A DNA stretch of 64,000 nt from Glaciecola flavus (GTDB lineage Bacteria > Pseudomonadota > Gammaproteobacteria > Enterobacterales > Alteromonadaceae). Made by a program: the position numbers and the translations under genes. The stretch is from NCBI RefSeq assembly GCF_042646125.1, contig NZ_JBHRSW010000004.1, positions 310,001 to 374,000 of the forward strand, in the 5' to 3' direction. Below are positions 52,595 through 62,163 of the stretch, one piece after another; the stretch's first letter is position 1; the number at the start of each line of letters is the position of its first letter. A model generated the notes under the pieces. That model had not been told where the DNA came from, ran no database searches, and was given only the letters and a program-made list of their open reading frames with translations.

Positions 52595-53542
52595 TCACAA
52601 GCCCTCTTTATGCTGAGGGGCTGCTTCACATACTAGAGCGATCTTTTCGTTATAAGGGGAGACAGCAATTCGGCTAACACTACGTTGACATGCTTCCCCC
52701 TCAATCAGTACCTTAGAATACACGGTACTTTCTATTCTTTTTCCTTGTACCAAAAAAGGCATTGCCACTAATGCGCCCTTGTCAGTCGTCAACAATTCCG
52801 CACTAGGCGTCCATGTAAAATATTTTGCTCCCTTAGGAAGCTTCGTTAGCACTTGACGCTCATTAGACAAGGCCGAATACCAACGCAAAATTAATGTGTC
52901 ATCATTGCCTGAACGACTTGTCGTGTATGTATAGCCTCGAGTGTTGGGCATAGCATAAAGCGATGCACCAATGTTATTGTCAATCTCACTCGCTGTACCA
53001 TCAGTATCACTGGGGTCTATTAGCAACAAACGATTGGGTTCACCGAGTACAAATAAGAAAACCTTGTCGTCTCTCGTCCATAAGTGATAACCAACCGGTT
53101 CGATACTTGGCGCAAGATGCTTAATTTTGTCCCCAGCAAAGCTAAACTGCCATAATTCTTGTTTACCCTCTTGATCAACTTTGACAACAGAAAAGCCGTC
53201 TCCATTGGGCATAGGCGTTGCCGAATACTCGCTGTCGGTAGACTGCGTGAGGTTACTTGTCTCTTTGCTTTGAAAGTCGTATCTAAATATATCGGTTTGT
53301 TGCCCAACCTGCTCAGTGTAATAAAGCGTGAAATCATCAAAAAAATACGGCTGATTGGTGTATGAATCTGTATGAGTAAGGCGCTCAAGATTGACTACAC
53401 GTAAGCCCTTGTCGTCGCGTGTTAACTCCCCAACATAAATGTCTGATGCAGGGGGTGTTTGTGCAAAGCCAACACTCGTAAACACAAAACTTGTTAGCAA
53501 CAATAAGGGCTTTATCTTGGTAGTCATACTTTTTATCGCCAT
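52595..53542 (-). CDS. Exported beta-propeller-like protein of unknown function
   Basis: A 315-residue protein. The signal peptide (LLLLTSFVFTSVGFAQ) is followed by repeated segments resembling TolB/WD40-like propeller blades, for example NQPYFFDDFTLYYTEQVGQQTDIFRYDFQSKETSNLTQS, then EYSATPMPNGDGFSVVKVDQEGKQELWQF, then AMPNTRGYTYTTSRSGNDDTLILRWY. No enzymatic motif is visible. A role in binding proteins or sugars in the periplasm is likely but not shown. It follows aroC on the same strand after 50 bases and so may be the last gene of a prmB-aroC transcript. Confidence 0.8.
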   Translation of the reverse strand: MAIKSMTTKIKPLLLLTSFVFTSVGFAQTPPASDIYVGELTRDDKGLRVVNLERLTHTDSYTNQPYFFDDFTLYYTEQVGQQTDIFRYDFQSKETSNLTQSTDSEYSATPMPNGDGFSVVKVDQEGKQELWQFSFAGDKIKHLAPSIEPVGYHLWTRDDKVFLFVLGEPNRLLLIDPSDTDGTASEIDNNIGASLYAMPNTRGYTYTTSRSGNDDTLILRWYSALSNERQVLTKLPKGAKYFTWTPSAELLTTDKGALVAMPFLVQGKRIESTVYSKVLIEGEACQRSVSRIAVSPYNEKIALVCEAAPQHKEGL

Positions 53543-53592
53543 ACTTTAGCTAGTCACACTCCAATGCTACAACCGTATTTATCTGTCTGTAC

Positions 53593-54702
53593 CTAACTTA
53601 CGTTGGGCTTTGAAGCCGGAATAATTGGTGTGACGGACTGGACATCCTTATTTTGCGCATTGTGGCGGAGTACATGATCCATCAATACCAGTGCCAACAT
53701 CGCCTCGGCTATAGGCACGGCTCGAATACCCACACAAGGATCGTGTCTGCCTTTTGTGATGATATCAGTAGACTTGCCATGAATATCCACACTTTCACCC
53801 GAAATACTAATGCTAGACGTCGGTTTTAATGCCATATGTACAAGGAGTTCTTGCCCTGTTGATATACCACCCAAAACACCACCAGCATGATTTGAGTGGA
53901 AGCCGTCTGGAGAAATTTCGTCTCGGTGTTCTGTGCCTTTTTGCGTCACAACATCAAAGCCGTCTCCCAACTCTACGCCCTTTACTGCATTTATTCCCAT
54001 CATTGCATGCGCAATATCTGCATCTAAGCGATCAAATACCGGTTCACCCAAACCCACAGGCATATTTATGGCAGAAACACTTATCTTTGCACCGATTGAA
54101 TTCCCTTCTTTCTTCAAGTCACGCATATACGCGTCTAAGGCATCCAATTTAGATTCGTCAGGACAGAAAAAAGGATTGGTATTGGTGACTGCATGATCGA
54201 CTTTTTCAACGGCAATTGGGCCTAACTGAGATAAATAGCCCCTTATTTCAATCCCGTACACTTGCTTTAAGTACTTTTTAGCGATGCCACCCGCTGCAAC
54301 TCTTATAGCTGTTTCTCGCGCTGACGATCTGCCACCACCGCGGTAATCTCTAAAGCCATATTTTTGCTGATAGGTGTAATCCGCGTGCCCTGGTCTAAAG
54401 CTTTCTTTAATCTTGGAATAATCTTGGCTCCGTTGGTCTGTATTATTAATCAGTAGACCAATACTCGTACCTGTTGTTTTACCTTCAAAAACGCCAGAAA
54501 GTATTTTCACTTCATCTTCTTCACGGCGCGCCGTAGTGTAACGTGACGTACCCGGTTTACGTCGATCTAAATCGTGCTGTAAATCATTTTCATCAAGTAC
54601 CAAACCCGGAGGGCAGCCGTCAACTACCCCACCGATTGCTTTGCCATGACTCTCACCAAAGGTCGTCACGGTGAATAATTTGCCAAAGGTATTCCCCGAC
54701 AT
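53593..54702 (-). CDS. aroC: Chorismate synthase AroC
   Basis: The last step of the shikimate pathway: EPSP to chorismate with reduced FMN. The 369 residues contain the three family signatures: GESHGKAIGGVVDGCPPGL near the start, YRGGGRSSARETAIRVAAGGIAKK in the middle and RHDPCVGIRAVPIAEAMLALVLMDH near the end. It follows prmB after 8 bases on the same strand, so the two are co-transcribed as in E. coli. Confidence 0.98.
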   Translation of the reverse strand: MSGNTFGKLFTVTTFGESHGKAIGGVVDGCPPGLVLDENDLQHDLDRRKPGTSRYTTARREEDEVKILSGVFEGKTTGTSIGLLINNTDQRSQDYSKIKESFRPGHADYTYQQKYGFRDYRGGGRSSARETAIRVAAGGIAKKYLKQVYGIEIRGYLSQLGPIAVEKVDHAVTNTNPFFCPDESKLDALDAYMRDLKKEGNSIGAKISVSAINMPVGLGEPVFDRLDADIAHAMMGINAVKGVELGDGFDVVTQKGTEHRDEISPDGFHSNHAGGVLGGISTGQELLVHMALKPTSSISISGESVDIHGKSTDIITKGRHDPCVGIRAVPIAEAMLALVLMDHVLRHNAQNKDVQSVTPIIPASKPNVS

Positions 54703-54710
54703 ATATCTGC

Positions 54711-55670
54711 TTACTCCAATTCATCTAGTATATCTTGCTGTGCCATGAGTTGCGCTTTACTGATAGCGAAAATACCACTGCCACCATTCGCTAACTGACA
54801 CCATGTTACATGTAAACCTTTCATACGACGGTCAAAATTTACCTCGCTGTTACCGACTTCGACAAACAGCCAACCATCATCCCGCAAAAATTGCACCGCT
54901 TGAGACAAAATTTGTACGGTTAAATCGAGGCCATCAAAGCCCGAAGCAAGGGCATGTTCTGGCTCATGCAAATATTCATTTGGTAAATCTGCCATGTCTT
55001 CAGCATCCACATAAGGTGGATTGGCGACAATAATATCGTACTGCTGACCACTTAATGCACTAAACACATCTGAAGCTAGAGGGTAAACTCTTTGCTCCAG
55101 TTGATAATTTGCAATGTTAATCGATGTCACATCCAAAGCATCAGTATCAATATCTACTGCATCAACCATGGCTTCAGGAAAAGCATGCGCAAGAGCTATA
55201 GCAATGCAACCGCTTCCAGTACACATATCCAGAAGGTGCAAGGGCTCATCTTTGGCGGACAAAAAACTCGAAAAACCTTGGTTTATCAATTCAGCGAAAG
55301 GAGAGCGAGGGATAAGCACGCGCTCATCAACATAAAAAGGCATGCCGGCAAACCAAGCGGTATTACTAATATACGGCAAAGGAAGGGCTTCTTCGCTGCG
55401 TTTTCGTATCCAATCTAGTGCTTTGTGCTTTTCATCTTGGGTTAAGCTGGCATTGTACAAAATTTGCTTTTGCTCTGGCGCTAAGGTCAAAGGAAGCTGC
55501 AAACAAGTAAAAACTAACTGTTCCGCCTCGTCCCAAACATTATCGGTGCCATGACCAAAGTACACGCCGCTCGATTGCAATTGACTGATTGTATAACGCA
55601 TCCAATCAACAACCGTCGTCAACTCATTCACGTTAGCAAGCGCGTGTTCTGCATTGTCAGCATCATTCAT
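54711..55670 (-). CDS. prmB: Ribosomal protein L3 glutamine methyltransferase PrmB
   Basis: SAM-dependent N5-methylation of a glutamine in ribosomal protein L3. The 319 residues have the HemK/PrmB-type helical N-terminus and the active region VLIPRSPFAELI. The SAM motif is LLDMCTGSGCIAIALA and the substrate-glutamine motif is VANPPYVDAEDM. PrmB rather than PrmC is indicated by length, by WMRYTISQLQSSGVYFGHGTDNVWDEA at the N-terminus and by the aroC neighbour. It is divergent from smrB across 88 bases. Confidence 0.95.
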   Translation of the reverse strand: MNDADNAEHALANVNELTTVVDWMRYTISQLQSSGVYFGHGTDNVWDEAEQLVFTCLQLPLTLAPEQKQILYNASLTQDEKHKALDWIRKRSEEALPLPYISNTAWFAGMPFYVDERVLIPRSPFAELINQGFSSFLSAKDEPLHLLDMCTGSGCIAIALAHAFPEAMVDAVDIDTDALDVTSINIANYQLEQRVYPLASDVFSALSGQQYDIIVANPPYVDAEDMADLPNEYLHEPEHALASGFDGLDLTVQILSQAVQFLRDDGWLFVEVGNSEVNFDRRMKGLHVTWCQLANGGSGIFAISKAQLMAQQDILDELE

Positions 55671-55758
55671 TGTTATGCATGAAACCTTGGTGTCGAATAG
55701 AAAGTGGCGGTATAATAATATGTATTCGACTTAAATTCGCTTAATTTACAGCATAAAT

Positions 55759-56310
55759 GTGAAAAAAGTTCCGCAAAACGATGATTTTGAAAGCTTTGCC
55801 AGCCTATTCAAAGACACCAAACGTATAAAAAGCGATAAATACCTCGCGCCTCGCGCTTCAATGACTCAAAAAGCGGAAAGCTTGCATAAACGAAAACAAG
55901 CAATGCAAACAAAACAGCGCAATGCCTCTTTTGAGTTTTCAGACGGCTTTGAAGCCCACTTTGATGGCAACCAGTCTATGTTGTTTTGTCGCGACGAGCG
56001 CCACCGCGCACAAATAAAGGCACTCCGGCGCGGTGAATATGTACCCGAGCTAATTTTAGATCTACATGGTGTCAACCGCGAAGATGCCAAGCTAGAATTA
56101 GCCGCTGTTATTCAAGAAGCCTACGACAAACACCATGAATGTATAAATATTATTCACGGTGTCAGTGGCGGCGTTCTAAAGCAGCACGTTCCCAACTGGC
56201 TTGTTCAACACCCAAAAGTTATCGGCTTTCACCAAGCGCCCTTGGAATGGGGAGGGAAAGGCGCATTACTTGTATTAGTCGCCACAAGGCGCGACGAAAA
56301 ACCTAATTGA
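55759..56310 (+). CDS. smrB: Smr-domain protein SmrB (YfcN), ribosome rescue endonuclease
   Basis: E. coli SmrB cleaves mRNA between collided ribosomes. The 183 residues have a charged N-terminal extension (about 1-90) and the Smr domain (about 98-180). The domain carries LDLHGVNREDAKLEL (the DLHG motif), IIHGVSGGVLKQHVPNWL (HGxG-like) and GFHQAPLEWGGKGALLVLV. It is divergent from prmB, the same arrangement as yfcN/prmB in E. coli, which supports orthology. Confidence 0.93.
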   Translation: MKKVPQNDDFESFASLFKDTKRIKSDKYLAPRASMTQKAESLHKRKQAMQTKQRNASFEFSDGFEAHFDGNQSMLFCRDERHRAQIKALRRGEYVPELILDLHGVNREDAKLELAAVIQEAYDKHHECINIIHGVSGGVLKQHVPNWLVQHPKVIGFHQAPLEWGGKGALLVLVATRRDEKPN

Positions 56311-56329
56311 GCATATGTTGCTGCCGTTT

Positions 56330-56452
56330 TTACGCGTTTTCTTTCACGTTTTTTAGAAACAACCAAACGTAATACATACAAATTGCCACAACGATAAAAA
56401 TGCCCAAAATTGATCCCCACGCCACAGGATCACTCAACAATAGATCTAACAT
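56330..56452 (-). CDS. 40-residue single-helix membrane protein, DUF3149-like
   Basis: A very short reading frame starting MLDLLLSDPVAWGSILG and ending FLKNVKENA. The composition is a short polar N-terminus with the phrase LLSDPVAWGS, one membrane helix (about 11-34) and a positively charged tail, the layout of the uncharacterised DUF3149 family as I recall it. An ideal ribosome site AGAGG lies 7 bases before the ATG, which argues for a real gene. It is convergent with smrB, 19 bases from its stop codon. Function is unknown. Confidence 0.72.
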   Translation of the reverse strand: MLDLLLSDPVAWGSILGIFIVVAICMYYVWLFLKNVKENA

Positions 56453-56872
56453 AACATGCCTCTTTCGGTTTTAAAAAAATAACATGGGTATTATTAGCTT
56501 TGTAAATAGCTACAGGCATGACCCAGATCAATAATAATCACGGCGAAACATATTCATCAAAAAAACATTGTTCTACATCAAACAATGACTAAAAGGCTTT
56601 TTATTTTGATTGTTTTTTGAACATTTGAAGCATATATAGAACAATTTTGTTAATTTATTTAACAAAACACTGGAAATCTGTACAAAAAAAGTTAAAAATT
56701 ACACATAGATTGTAAACAATAAACAGTTTACTGGTTTACAGTTTTTTGGTGCTTTTGGTTACGGCGCACATAACTCAAAAACATCGTGTCACCCAAACAG
56801 GTGATATTTATGACCAGAGCCACCGCATTCTACTATCCATTTTTCCAGCTAAATTAAGCTATGGGGACGCAA
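56453..56872 (+). promoter_or_regulatory. Long AT-rich control region upstream of the TonB-dependent receptor
   Basis: About 420 bases without a gene. It holds three inverted repeats: CATTGTT-N8-AACAATG (56566-56587), TTTTGTTAA-N5-TTAACAAAA (56645-56667) and the GTAAAC/GTTTAC cluster at 56711-56740. A small CACC/GGTG hairpin lies near 56790-56805. No perfect sigma-70 promoter was found. The length and density of symmetric sites suggest regulated expression of the receptor. Confidence 0.55.
56711..56740. promoter_or_regulatory. Cluster of GTAAAC/GTTTAC half-sites upstream of the receptor
   Basis: TGTAAAC (56711-56717) and GTTTACA (56734-56740) form perfect outer arms. An inner ATAAAC-A-GTTTAC near-palindrome lies at 56720-56731, so four half-sites fall within 30 bases. 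The half-site is the same as in the perfect palindrome at the end of the GH117 gene. Such motifs are typical of LacI/GalR-family sugar regulators, an inference. Confidence 0.5.
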
Positions 56873-59725
56873 ATGAAAAAGAATAGATTTAAACTTAACG
56901 CTATCGCAGCATCTTTAATGGTTGCTGGCGCTGGGCTAGCCACTGTATCAACGGCTAGCGCCCAAGACAGCGCGACTAGTGATGACAATATCGAAGTAAT
57001 CAACGTCTCGGGTATTCGTGGCTCTCTTGCAAGCTCAGCCAACATTAAACGTGAAGCTGTCGGTGTTGTAGATGCGATAACCGCAGAAGACATTGGTAAG
57101 TTTCCTGATACTAACCTAGCCGAATCATTACAACGGATTACAGGTGTGTCTATTGACCGCACCAACAACGAAGGTAATGCAGTCAGTGTGCGTGGTTTTG
57201 GACCAGGCTTTAACTTAGTGACACTCAACGGCAGGCAAATGCCTACCTCATCGGTACTTGGTCCTGCAAGAAGTTTTAACTTCCGTGAAATAGCGGCTGA
57301 AGCGGTAAAAGGTGTACAAGTAGCGAAAACAGGTAAAGCGAATGTAACAGGTGGCGGTATTGGCGCTACAATTAACATTCAAACGGCTAAACCTTTTGAT
57401 TATGGCGAGTTTAAAGCATTTGCAAGTGCTCAAGGTGTAGTAGACACGAGTGTAGATTTAGGTAGCTCTGTTACACCAGAACTATCTGGTATGGTGAGCA
57501 ACGTGTTTATGGATGGCAAATTTGGTGTGCTGTTATCCTTGTCTCATTCTGAACGTGATTCTGGTAGAGACCGTGTGGGTACCGATGGTTGGGTGCGCAA
57601 CAGAGGTGGTGCTGTTACTGGTGCACAAATCGACACAACTGCGATTGACACATCCAACAACCCTTCTCAGTCTTATTGGCTACCGTGGACTGCGGTAACA
57701 GAGCGTTTCGACACCGAGCGCGATCGTCTAAATGGCCAATTGGTTTTACAAGCCGCGCCTACCGATGATTTGGTTATTACTGCAGACTACACGCTAACTC
57801 GCTTTGAAGAAACAAGTACTACCAATCGTTCTGCGTACTGGTTTGACAATCCATTCGGTACGACTGATGAAAACGGTACGGTAGTTAATATTTTTGATCC
57901 AGACGACGAGTTAAACTTTTGGGCATGGGAGTATTTTGAACGCAAAGAAAATGACTCCATCGGCCTAAATGTCGAATGGCAAGCAACTGAAAGCTTAAGT
58001 TTTAACATTGATTTTCATGATTCTGATTCAGTCTCTAATCCTGACGACGATCAAATATATGAACACCTTGCCAACTTAAAAAACCCGAAATTTCCACGTG
58101 TAGACGAGCAAGGCAACCCTGTGCTCGATGCTAACGGTAACCAAATACAAGACGGCGTTGATATCGGTGCTAATTTTACGGGTGAAATACCATCCATATT
58201 TGTAGATGACACCAGAATTCCAGGTTCGGCTTACGACAGAAATAACTTAGTATCTGACTTGTATCAGCGCCGCGGCTTTAAGATGGAAAACAATATCCAG
58301 CAGCTAAGATTGGATGGTATTTGGGAAAATCTAGAAGACGGTGCGCTAACCGCTATTAACTTTGGTTTCCAACAGACAAAAGTTGAAGTAGATACGGCAA
58401 GACGGGGCGAATTTGGTTTTGTTAACATCCCACTAGGATCGCTTGATATAACCACTCGCCCAATCGGTGATGCTGCAGACCAATTCCCAGGCCAAGAGAA
58501 CCTATTCCCAGTTTTCTTACGTTATGACGCGAGTGATTTTATTGATATTGTTACTGCGGAAGGGCAATTAACCAATCCAAACATATCAGAAAACGGTGTA
58601 ACTGAAGAAACTGACGCTCTTTATGTGAGTTTTGATTTCGAAACTGAGTTTAACGAGCTGCCAGTTAACTTGAATGTTGGCGTGAGATATGAGGATACGG
58701 ACGTATCATCCTTTACCGTGGCGCAAGGTATTCAAGCTTTGAATTTCCGTAACGACCAAGAACTTCAAGTAATATTCGATGGGGTTGAAGCCGAGCAAAG
58801 TATCAGCGGTGGTTATACTCGAGTTTTGCCAAACTTTGACTTTAGCATGGAAGTGACTGAAGACATTGTTACCCGTTTCTCATACAGCAGCACTATCGGT
58901 AAACCTGGACTAGGTTTCTTATTCCCTGGAACAAATCTCAACGCGCCGCGCCCAAGAGGTCCGTTTAGAGCCAGTCAGGGTAATCCAAACCTATTGCCAC
59001 TTACATCAGACAATTTCGACTTGTCACTTGAATGGTATGGTGATGACGGTAGTACAGTGTCAGTAACATACTTCAGAAAATACGTTGAAAACTTCATCGT
59101 ACAAGCTGACGAGCAACGTCAACTTACCTTCGTAGATGGCACGCCAATTACAAACCCAGCACCTGGCGCTGTAGGCAGAGCAGGCTGTCCTGACGCTGCA
59201 GATCCACCTAACTCTGCATGTTTGAGCCGTCCTACGGATCCCGTTATTGATTGGGAGGTAAATACACCAGTAAACCAAGAAGACAGAGTGGTAGACGGCT
59301 GGGAGTTGAACGCACAGTACTTCTTTGGCGAAACAGGCTTTGGCGCAGTAGCTAACTTTACCTTAGTGAATGTTGACCAAGACTTTGACCCCTTCCAGTT
59401 TAGCCAATCGTTTTCACTACCTGGCTTGAGTGATTCCGGCAACTTGGTTGGTTTTTATGAAAAAGATCAATACCAAGTACGCTTAGCTTACAACTGGCGT
59501 GATGAATTTATTCAATCTGCGGGTACAGAGCCGGTGTTTGTCGAGTCATACGGGCAGTGGGACTTAAGTGCAAGCTATGATATCAATGACAACGTATCGG
59601 TGTTTATTGATGCCATTAACCTTACAGATGAAACCACGCGTCGATTTGCTCGCTTCCAACGCCAATTATTGGATGCTGAGCAGTATGGTCCTCGCTACAA
59701 CATAGGTGTCAACGTTAAGTTTTAA
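56873..59725 (+). CDS. TonB-dependent outer-membrane receptor
   Basis: An outer-membrane gated transporter of about 950 residues. A signal peptide (IAASLMVAGAGLATVSTASA) precedes the plug domain (about 35-170: IEVINVSGIRGSLASSANIKREAVGVVDAITAEDIGKFPDTNLAESLQRITGVSIDR and VRGFGPGFNLVTLNGRQMP). The 22-strand barrel ends in the usual aromatic, RYNIGVNVKF. The phrase GKFPDTNLAESLQRI is typical of the carbohydrate-type receptors of marine and plant-associated proteobacteria. The ATG at 56873 is preferred over the one at 56861 because it has GGGGA at 5 bases. It ends at a clear terminator. The halogenase-like and sapC genes follow, as in many sugar-uptake loci. Confidence 0.93.
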   Translation: MKKNRFKLNAIAASLMVAGAGLATVSTASAQDSATSDDNIEVINVSGIRGSLASSANIKREAVGVVDAITAEDIGKFPDTNLAESLQRITGVSIDRTNNEGNAVSVRGFGPGFNLVTLNGRQMPTSSVLGPARSFNFREIAAEAVKGVQVAKTGKANVTGGGIGATINIQTAKPFDYGEFKAFASAQGVVDTSVDLGSSVTPELSGMVSNVFMDGKFGVLLSLSHSERDSGRDRVGTDGWVRNRGGAVTGAQIDTTAIDTSNNPSQSYWLPWTAVTERFDTERDRLNGQLVLQAAPTDDLVITADYTLTRFEETSTTNRSAYWFDNPFGTTDENGTVVNIFDPDDELNFWAWEYFERKENDSIGLNVEWQATESLSFNIDFHDSDSVSNPDDDQIYEHLANLKNPKFPRVDEQGNPVLDANGNQIQDGVDIGANFTGEIPSIFVDDTRIPGSAYDRNNLVSDLYQRRGFKMENNIQQLRLDGIWENLEDGALTAINFGFQQTKVEVDTARRGEFGFVNIPLGSLDITTRPIGDAADQFPGQENLFPVFLRYDASDFIDIVTAEGQLTNPNISENGVTEETDALYVSFDFETEFNELPVNLNVGVRYEDTDVSSFTVAQGIQALNFRNDQELQVIFDGVEAEQSISGGYTRVLPNFDFSMEVTEDIVTRFSYSSTIGKPGLGFLFPGTNLNAPRPRGPFRASQGNPNLLPLTSDNFDLSLEWYGDDGSTVSVTYFRKYVENFIVQADEQRQLTFVDGTPITNPAPGAVGRAGCPDAADPPNSACLSRPTDPVIDWEVNTPVNQEDRVVDGWELNAQYFFGETGFGAVANFTLVNVDQDFDPFQFSQSFSLPGLSDSGNLVGFYEKDQYQVRLAYNWRDEFIQSAGTEPVFVESYGQWDLSASYDINDNVSVFIDAINLTDETTRRFARFQRQLLDAEQYGPRYNIGVNVKF

Positions 59726-59770
59726 AAACTAAGTTCTAAAAACTTTACATAAGCATCACAATAAAATAGT

Positions 59771-59795
59771 AAAAGCCGCCGCAATGGCGGCTTTT
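59771..59795 (+). terminator. Intrinsic terminator of the TonB receptor gene
   Basis: A 10-bp stem AAAAGCCGCC/GGCGGCTTTT with a 5-base loop, 46 bases past the stop codon. It separates the receptor transcript from the halogenase gene, at least partly. Confidence 0.88.
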
Positions 59796-59866
59796 ATGTT
59801 TAACCTTTCAGGCAAATTCCATTAATATACAAATACTATCCAAACGAAAAATAAACGGCTAAGCAT

Positions 59867-61420
59867 ATGAAAACGCAGATAAAAGACATTGTAATTGTCG
59901 GAGGTGGCACTGCAGGCTGGTTAACCGCGGGCACCATTGCAGCTAAGCTGAAAAAAGACAAAAAATCAGGCTTTACTGTCACCTTAATTGAATCACCTGA
60001 TGTACCAATAATTGGTGTAGGCGAAGGGACTTGGCCGACAATGCGTCGAACACTTCGCGCGATGGGTATCCGCGAAACCGACTTTATCAAAGCCTGTAAT
60101 GTATCATTCAAACAAGGGGCAAAATTTGCCAAGTGGGTAAGTGGCAAAGACGATGATTTTTATTATCACCCACTTGTTCTGCCTCAAGACTTTGACAATA
60201 CAAACCTGGCTGAACATTGGATATTGGGCGAAACTGAAGGTTCTTTTTCAGAAGCTGTGTGTGCGCAGGAATATCTTTGTGAACAGGGGCTGGCGCCAAA
60301 ACAAATCGCGACAGCCGAATATGCCAGTATTGCAAACTACGCTTACCACTTGGATGCTGGACAATTTTCTGTATTCATTCAGGAACATTGCGTAAATAAG
60401 CTAGGGGTTAGGCACATCCTCGACCATGTCAGCAAAGTAAATAATGCTGAAGACGGTGACATCAGCTCGCTTAGCACAAAACAAAATGGAGAGTTAAAGG
60501 GGGACTTGTTCATTGACTGTACCGGATTTAAATCCTTACTCCTTGGCGAAAACCAACAGGTGCCTTTTAAATCATGTCAGGACATCCTGTTTGTGGATAA
60601 AGCCATTGCTGTGCACGTGCCTTATGCTGATGATTCGAGTCCTATTGCTTCGCATACTATTTCTACGGCGCAATCTGCAGGTTGGATTTGGGACATAGGC
60701 TTATCCACTCGTCGAGGGGTTGGGCACGTATATTCAAGTAAGTATATCGACAAAGACACGGCCCTCAAGGAATTAAAAGACTATATAAGGCCGAGCTGCG
60801 AGAATGTGGATGCCTTGAGTTATAGAGAAATCGATATCAAAGCCGGACACCGAGAAATATTTTGGAAGCGCAATTGCGTCGCCGTCGGTTTATCAGCCGG
60901 TTTTTTGGAACCCCTAGAAGCATCAGCCTTGCTATTGGTAGAAATATCGGCAGAAATGATTTCCGAGCAACTGCCAGCCAATAGAGCCGCTATGGATATT
61001 GTCGCCAAGCGCTTTAATAAGACCTTTTTATACCGATGGGCCTGTATCATTGATTTTCTAAAACTACATTACATGCTCAATCAAAGAAACGACAATCAAT
61101 TTTGGATTGATCACCGCGATCCAAAGACCATACCTGATAGCCTTACAGAATTGCTAACTCTCTGGAAACACAAAACGCCATGGCACGAAGATTTCGAATA
61201 TTCACGAGAAGTTTTCCCAGCAGCAAGTTACCAGTACGTTCTATACGGCATGGGTTTTAAAACAGAAGCGAGTCATTTAGGTCTATCAGAATCAAGTCAC
61301 GAGAGAGCATCAAAGTTATTCAAAAAGAATGCCCTTGAAACTCAAAAACTAGTATCCTCGTTACCAACAAACAGAGAGCTACTGAAAAAAATACATCAGT
61401 ACGGCTTACAACCGATTTAA
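59867..61420 (+). CDS. Flavin-dependent tryptophan halogenase-like protein
   Basis: A 517-residue member of the tryptophan halogenase family found beside TonB receptors. The FAD motif is DIVIVGGGTAGWLTAG at the N-terminus. The block GVGEGTWPTMRRTLRAMGI and the Lys in VSFKQGAKFAKW match the region of the catalytic lysine of PrnA-type enzymes. LEPLEAS near residue 350 matches the second active-site region. The halogenase hallmark WxWxIP reads WIWDIG, with Gly for Pro, so true halogenation is uncertain. The substrate is unknown; genes of this kind recur in polysaccharide loci without a proven activity. SapC follows after 10 bases. Confidence 0.88.
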   Translation: MKTQIKDIVIVGGGTAGWLTAGTIAAKLKKDKKSGFTVTLIESPDVPIIGVGEGTWPTMRRTLRAMGIRETDFIKACNVSFKQGAKFAKWVSGKDDDFYYHPLVLPQDFDNTNLAEHWILGETEGSFSEAVCAQEYLCEQGLAPKQIATAEYASIANYAYHLDAGQFSVFIQEHCVNKLGVRHILDHVSKVNNAEDGDISSLSTKQNGELKGDLFIDCTGFKSLLLGENQQVPFKSCQDILFVDKAIAVHVPYADDSSPIASHTISTAQSAGWIWDIGLSTRRGVGHVYSSKYIDKDTALKELKDYIRPSCENVDALSYREIDIKAGHREIFWKRNCVAVGLSAGFLEPLEASALLLVEISAEMISEQLPANRAAMDIVAKRFNKTFLYRWACIIDFLKLHYMLNQRNDNQFWIDHRDPKTIPDSLTELLTLWKHKTPWHEDFEYSREVFPAASYQYVLYGMGFKTEASHLGLSESSHERASKLFKKNALETQKLVSSLPTNRELLKKIHQYGLQPI

Positions 61421-61430
61421 GGAATGCAAC

Positions 61431-62153
61431 TTGTTAGCACAAACACTTTTAAATCCAAAAGAACATAAAAACCTAAAAGTCATTACGTCTCGCGGTGAAA
61501 AATACGGCGAGAATGTGAATACAATACCCGTAATTGCAGACGAGCTTCGTTCTCTCGTCACAGAATATCCTGTTTGCATACTAAAAGACCCCAACACGGG
61601 GCAATTTGCCCTTCATGCCCTAACGGGTTTTGACGCGGGTGAAAACTTAATGCTAGAAGGCGACACATGGCACGCTAGCTATGTTCCATTGCATGTGTTG
61701 CGCCAACCATTCATGATTGGTATTCGAGATAAAGAGGGCAGCAAGCCTACGCCTGACAACACCGTTGTCACGATTCAACTTGAACACAAACGCGTCACTG
61801 ATGAAGGTGGTGAAGCCTTGTTCGATGAAGATGGCAATGCCACAGACTATCTTAAAAAAACCACAAATTTGCTGGGTGCATTATTACAAGGTTTAACGAC
61901 AACCAGTACCTTTTTGGACGCCCTAGTAAAAGAAGAGCTACTCGAACAACTCCAGTTAACAGTCAACTTGAAAAATGGCGATAAGAAAAACTTCCAAGGC
62001 TTTTACGGCATAAATGAAGAAAAGCTCGCATCACTTAAAGGCGAAGCATTGGAAAAATTCCATAGCTTGGGATATCTGCAGGCTTGTCATATGCTGATCG
62101 CTTCTTTTGGCAATATTCAAAAGCTGATCAAGTTGAAAAATGCATCCTTGTAA
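61431..62153 (+). CDS. SapC family protein
   Basis: A 240-residue protein of the SapC family, named after a Campylobacter surface-layer-linked protein. Typical phrases are VPVIADE-like NTIPVIADELRSLVTEYPVCILKDPNTGQFALHALTGFD, NLMLEGDTWHASYVPLHVLRQPFMIG and LFDEDGNATDYLKK. It has no signal peptide. It starts with TTG, with AAGGA 7 bases before it; an ATG 8 bases upstream is in another frame. It lies 10 bases behind the halogenase-like gene, so the two are co-translated. In marine alteromonads, caulobacters and xanthomonads SapC, halogenase-like and TonB-receptor genes travel together; the role is unproven. Confidence 0.87.
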   Translation: MLAQTLLNPKEHKNLKVITSRGEKYGENVNTIPVIADELRSLVTEYPVCILKDPNTGQFALHALTGFDAGENLMLEGDTWHASYVPLHVLRQPFMIGIRDKEGSKPTPDNTVVTIQLEHKRVTDEGGEALFDEDGNATDYLKKTTNLLGALLQGLTTTSTFLDALVKEELLEQLQLTVNLKNGDKKNFQGFYGINEEKLASLKGEALEKFHSLGYLQACHMLIASFGNIQKLIKLKNASL

Positions 62154-62163
62154 TCCCTTGCAT

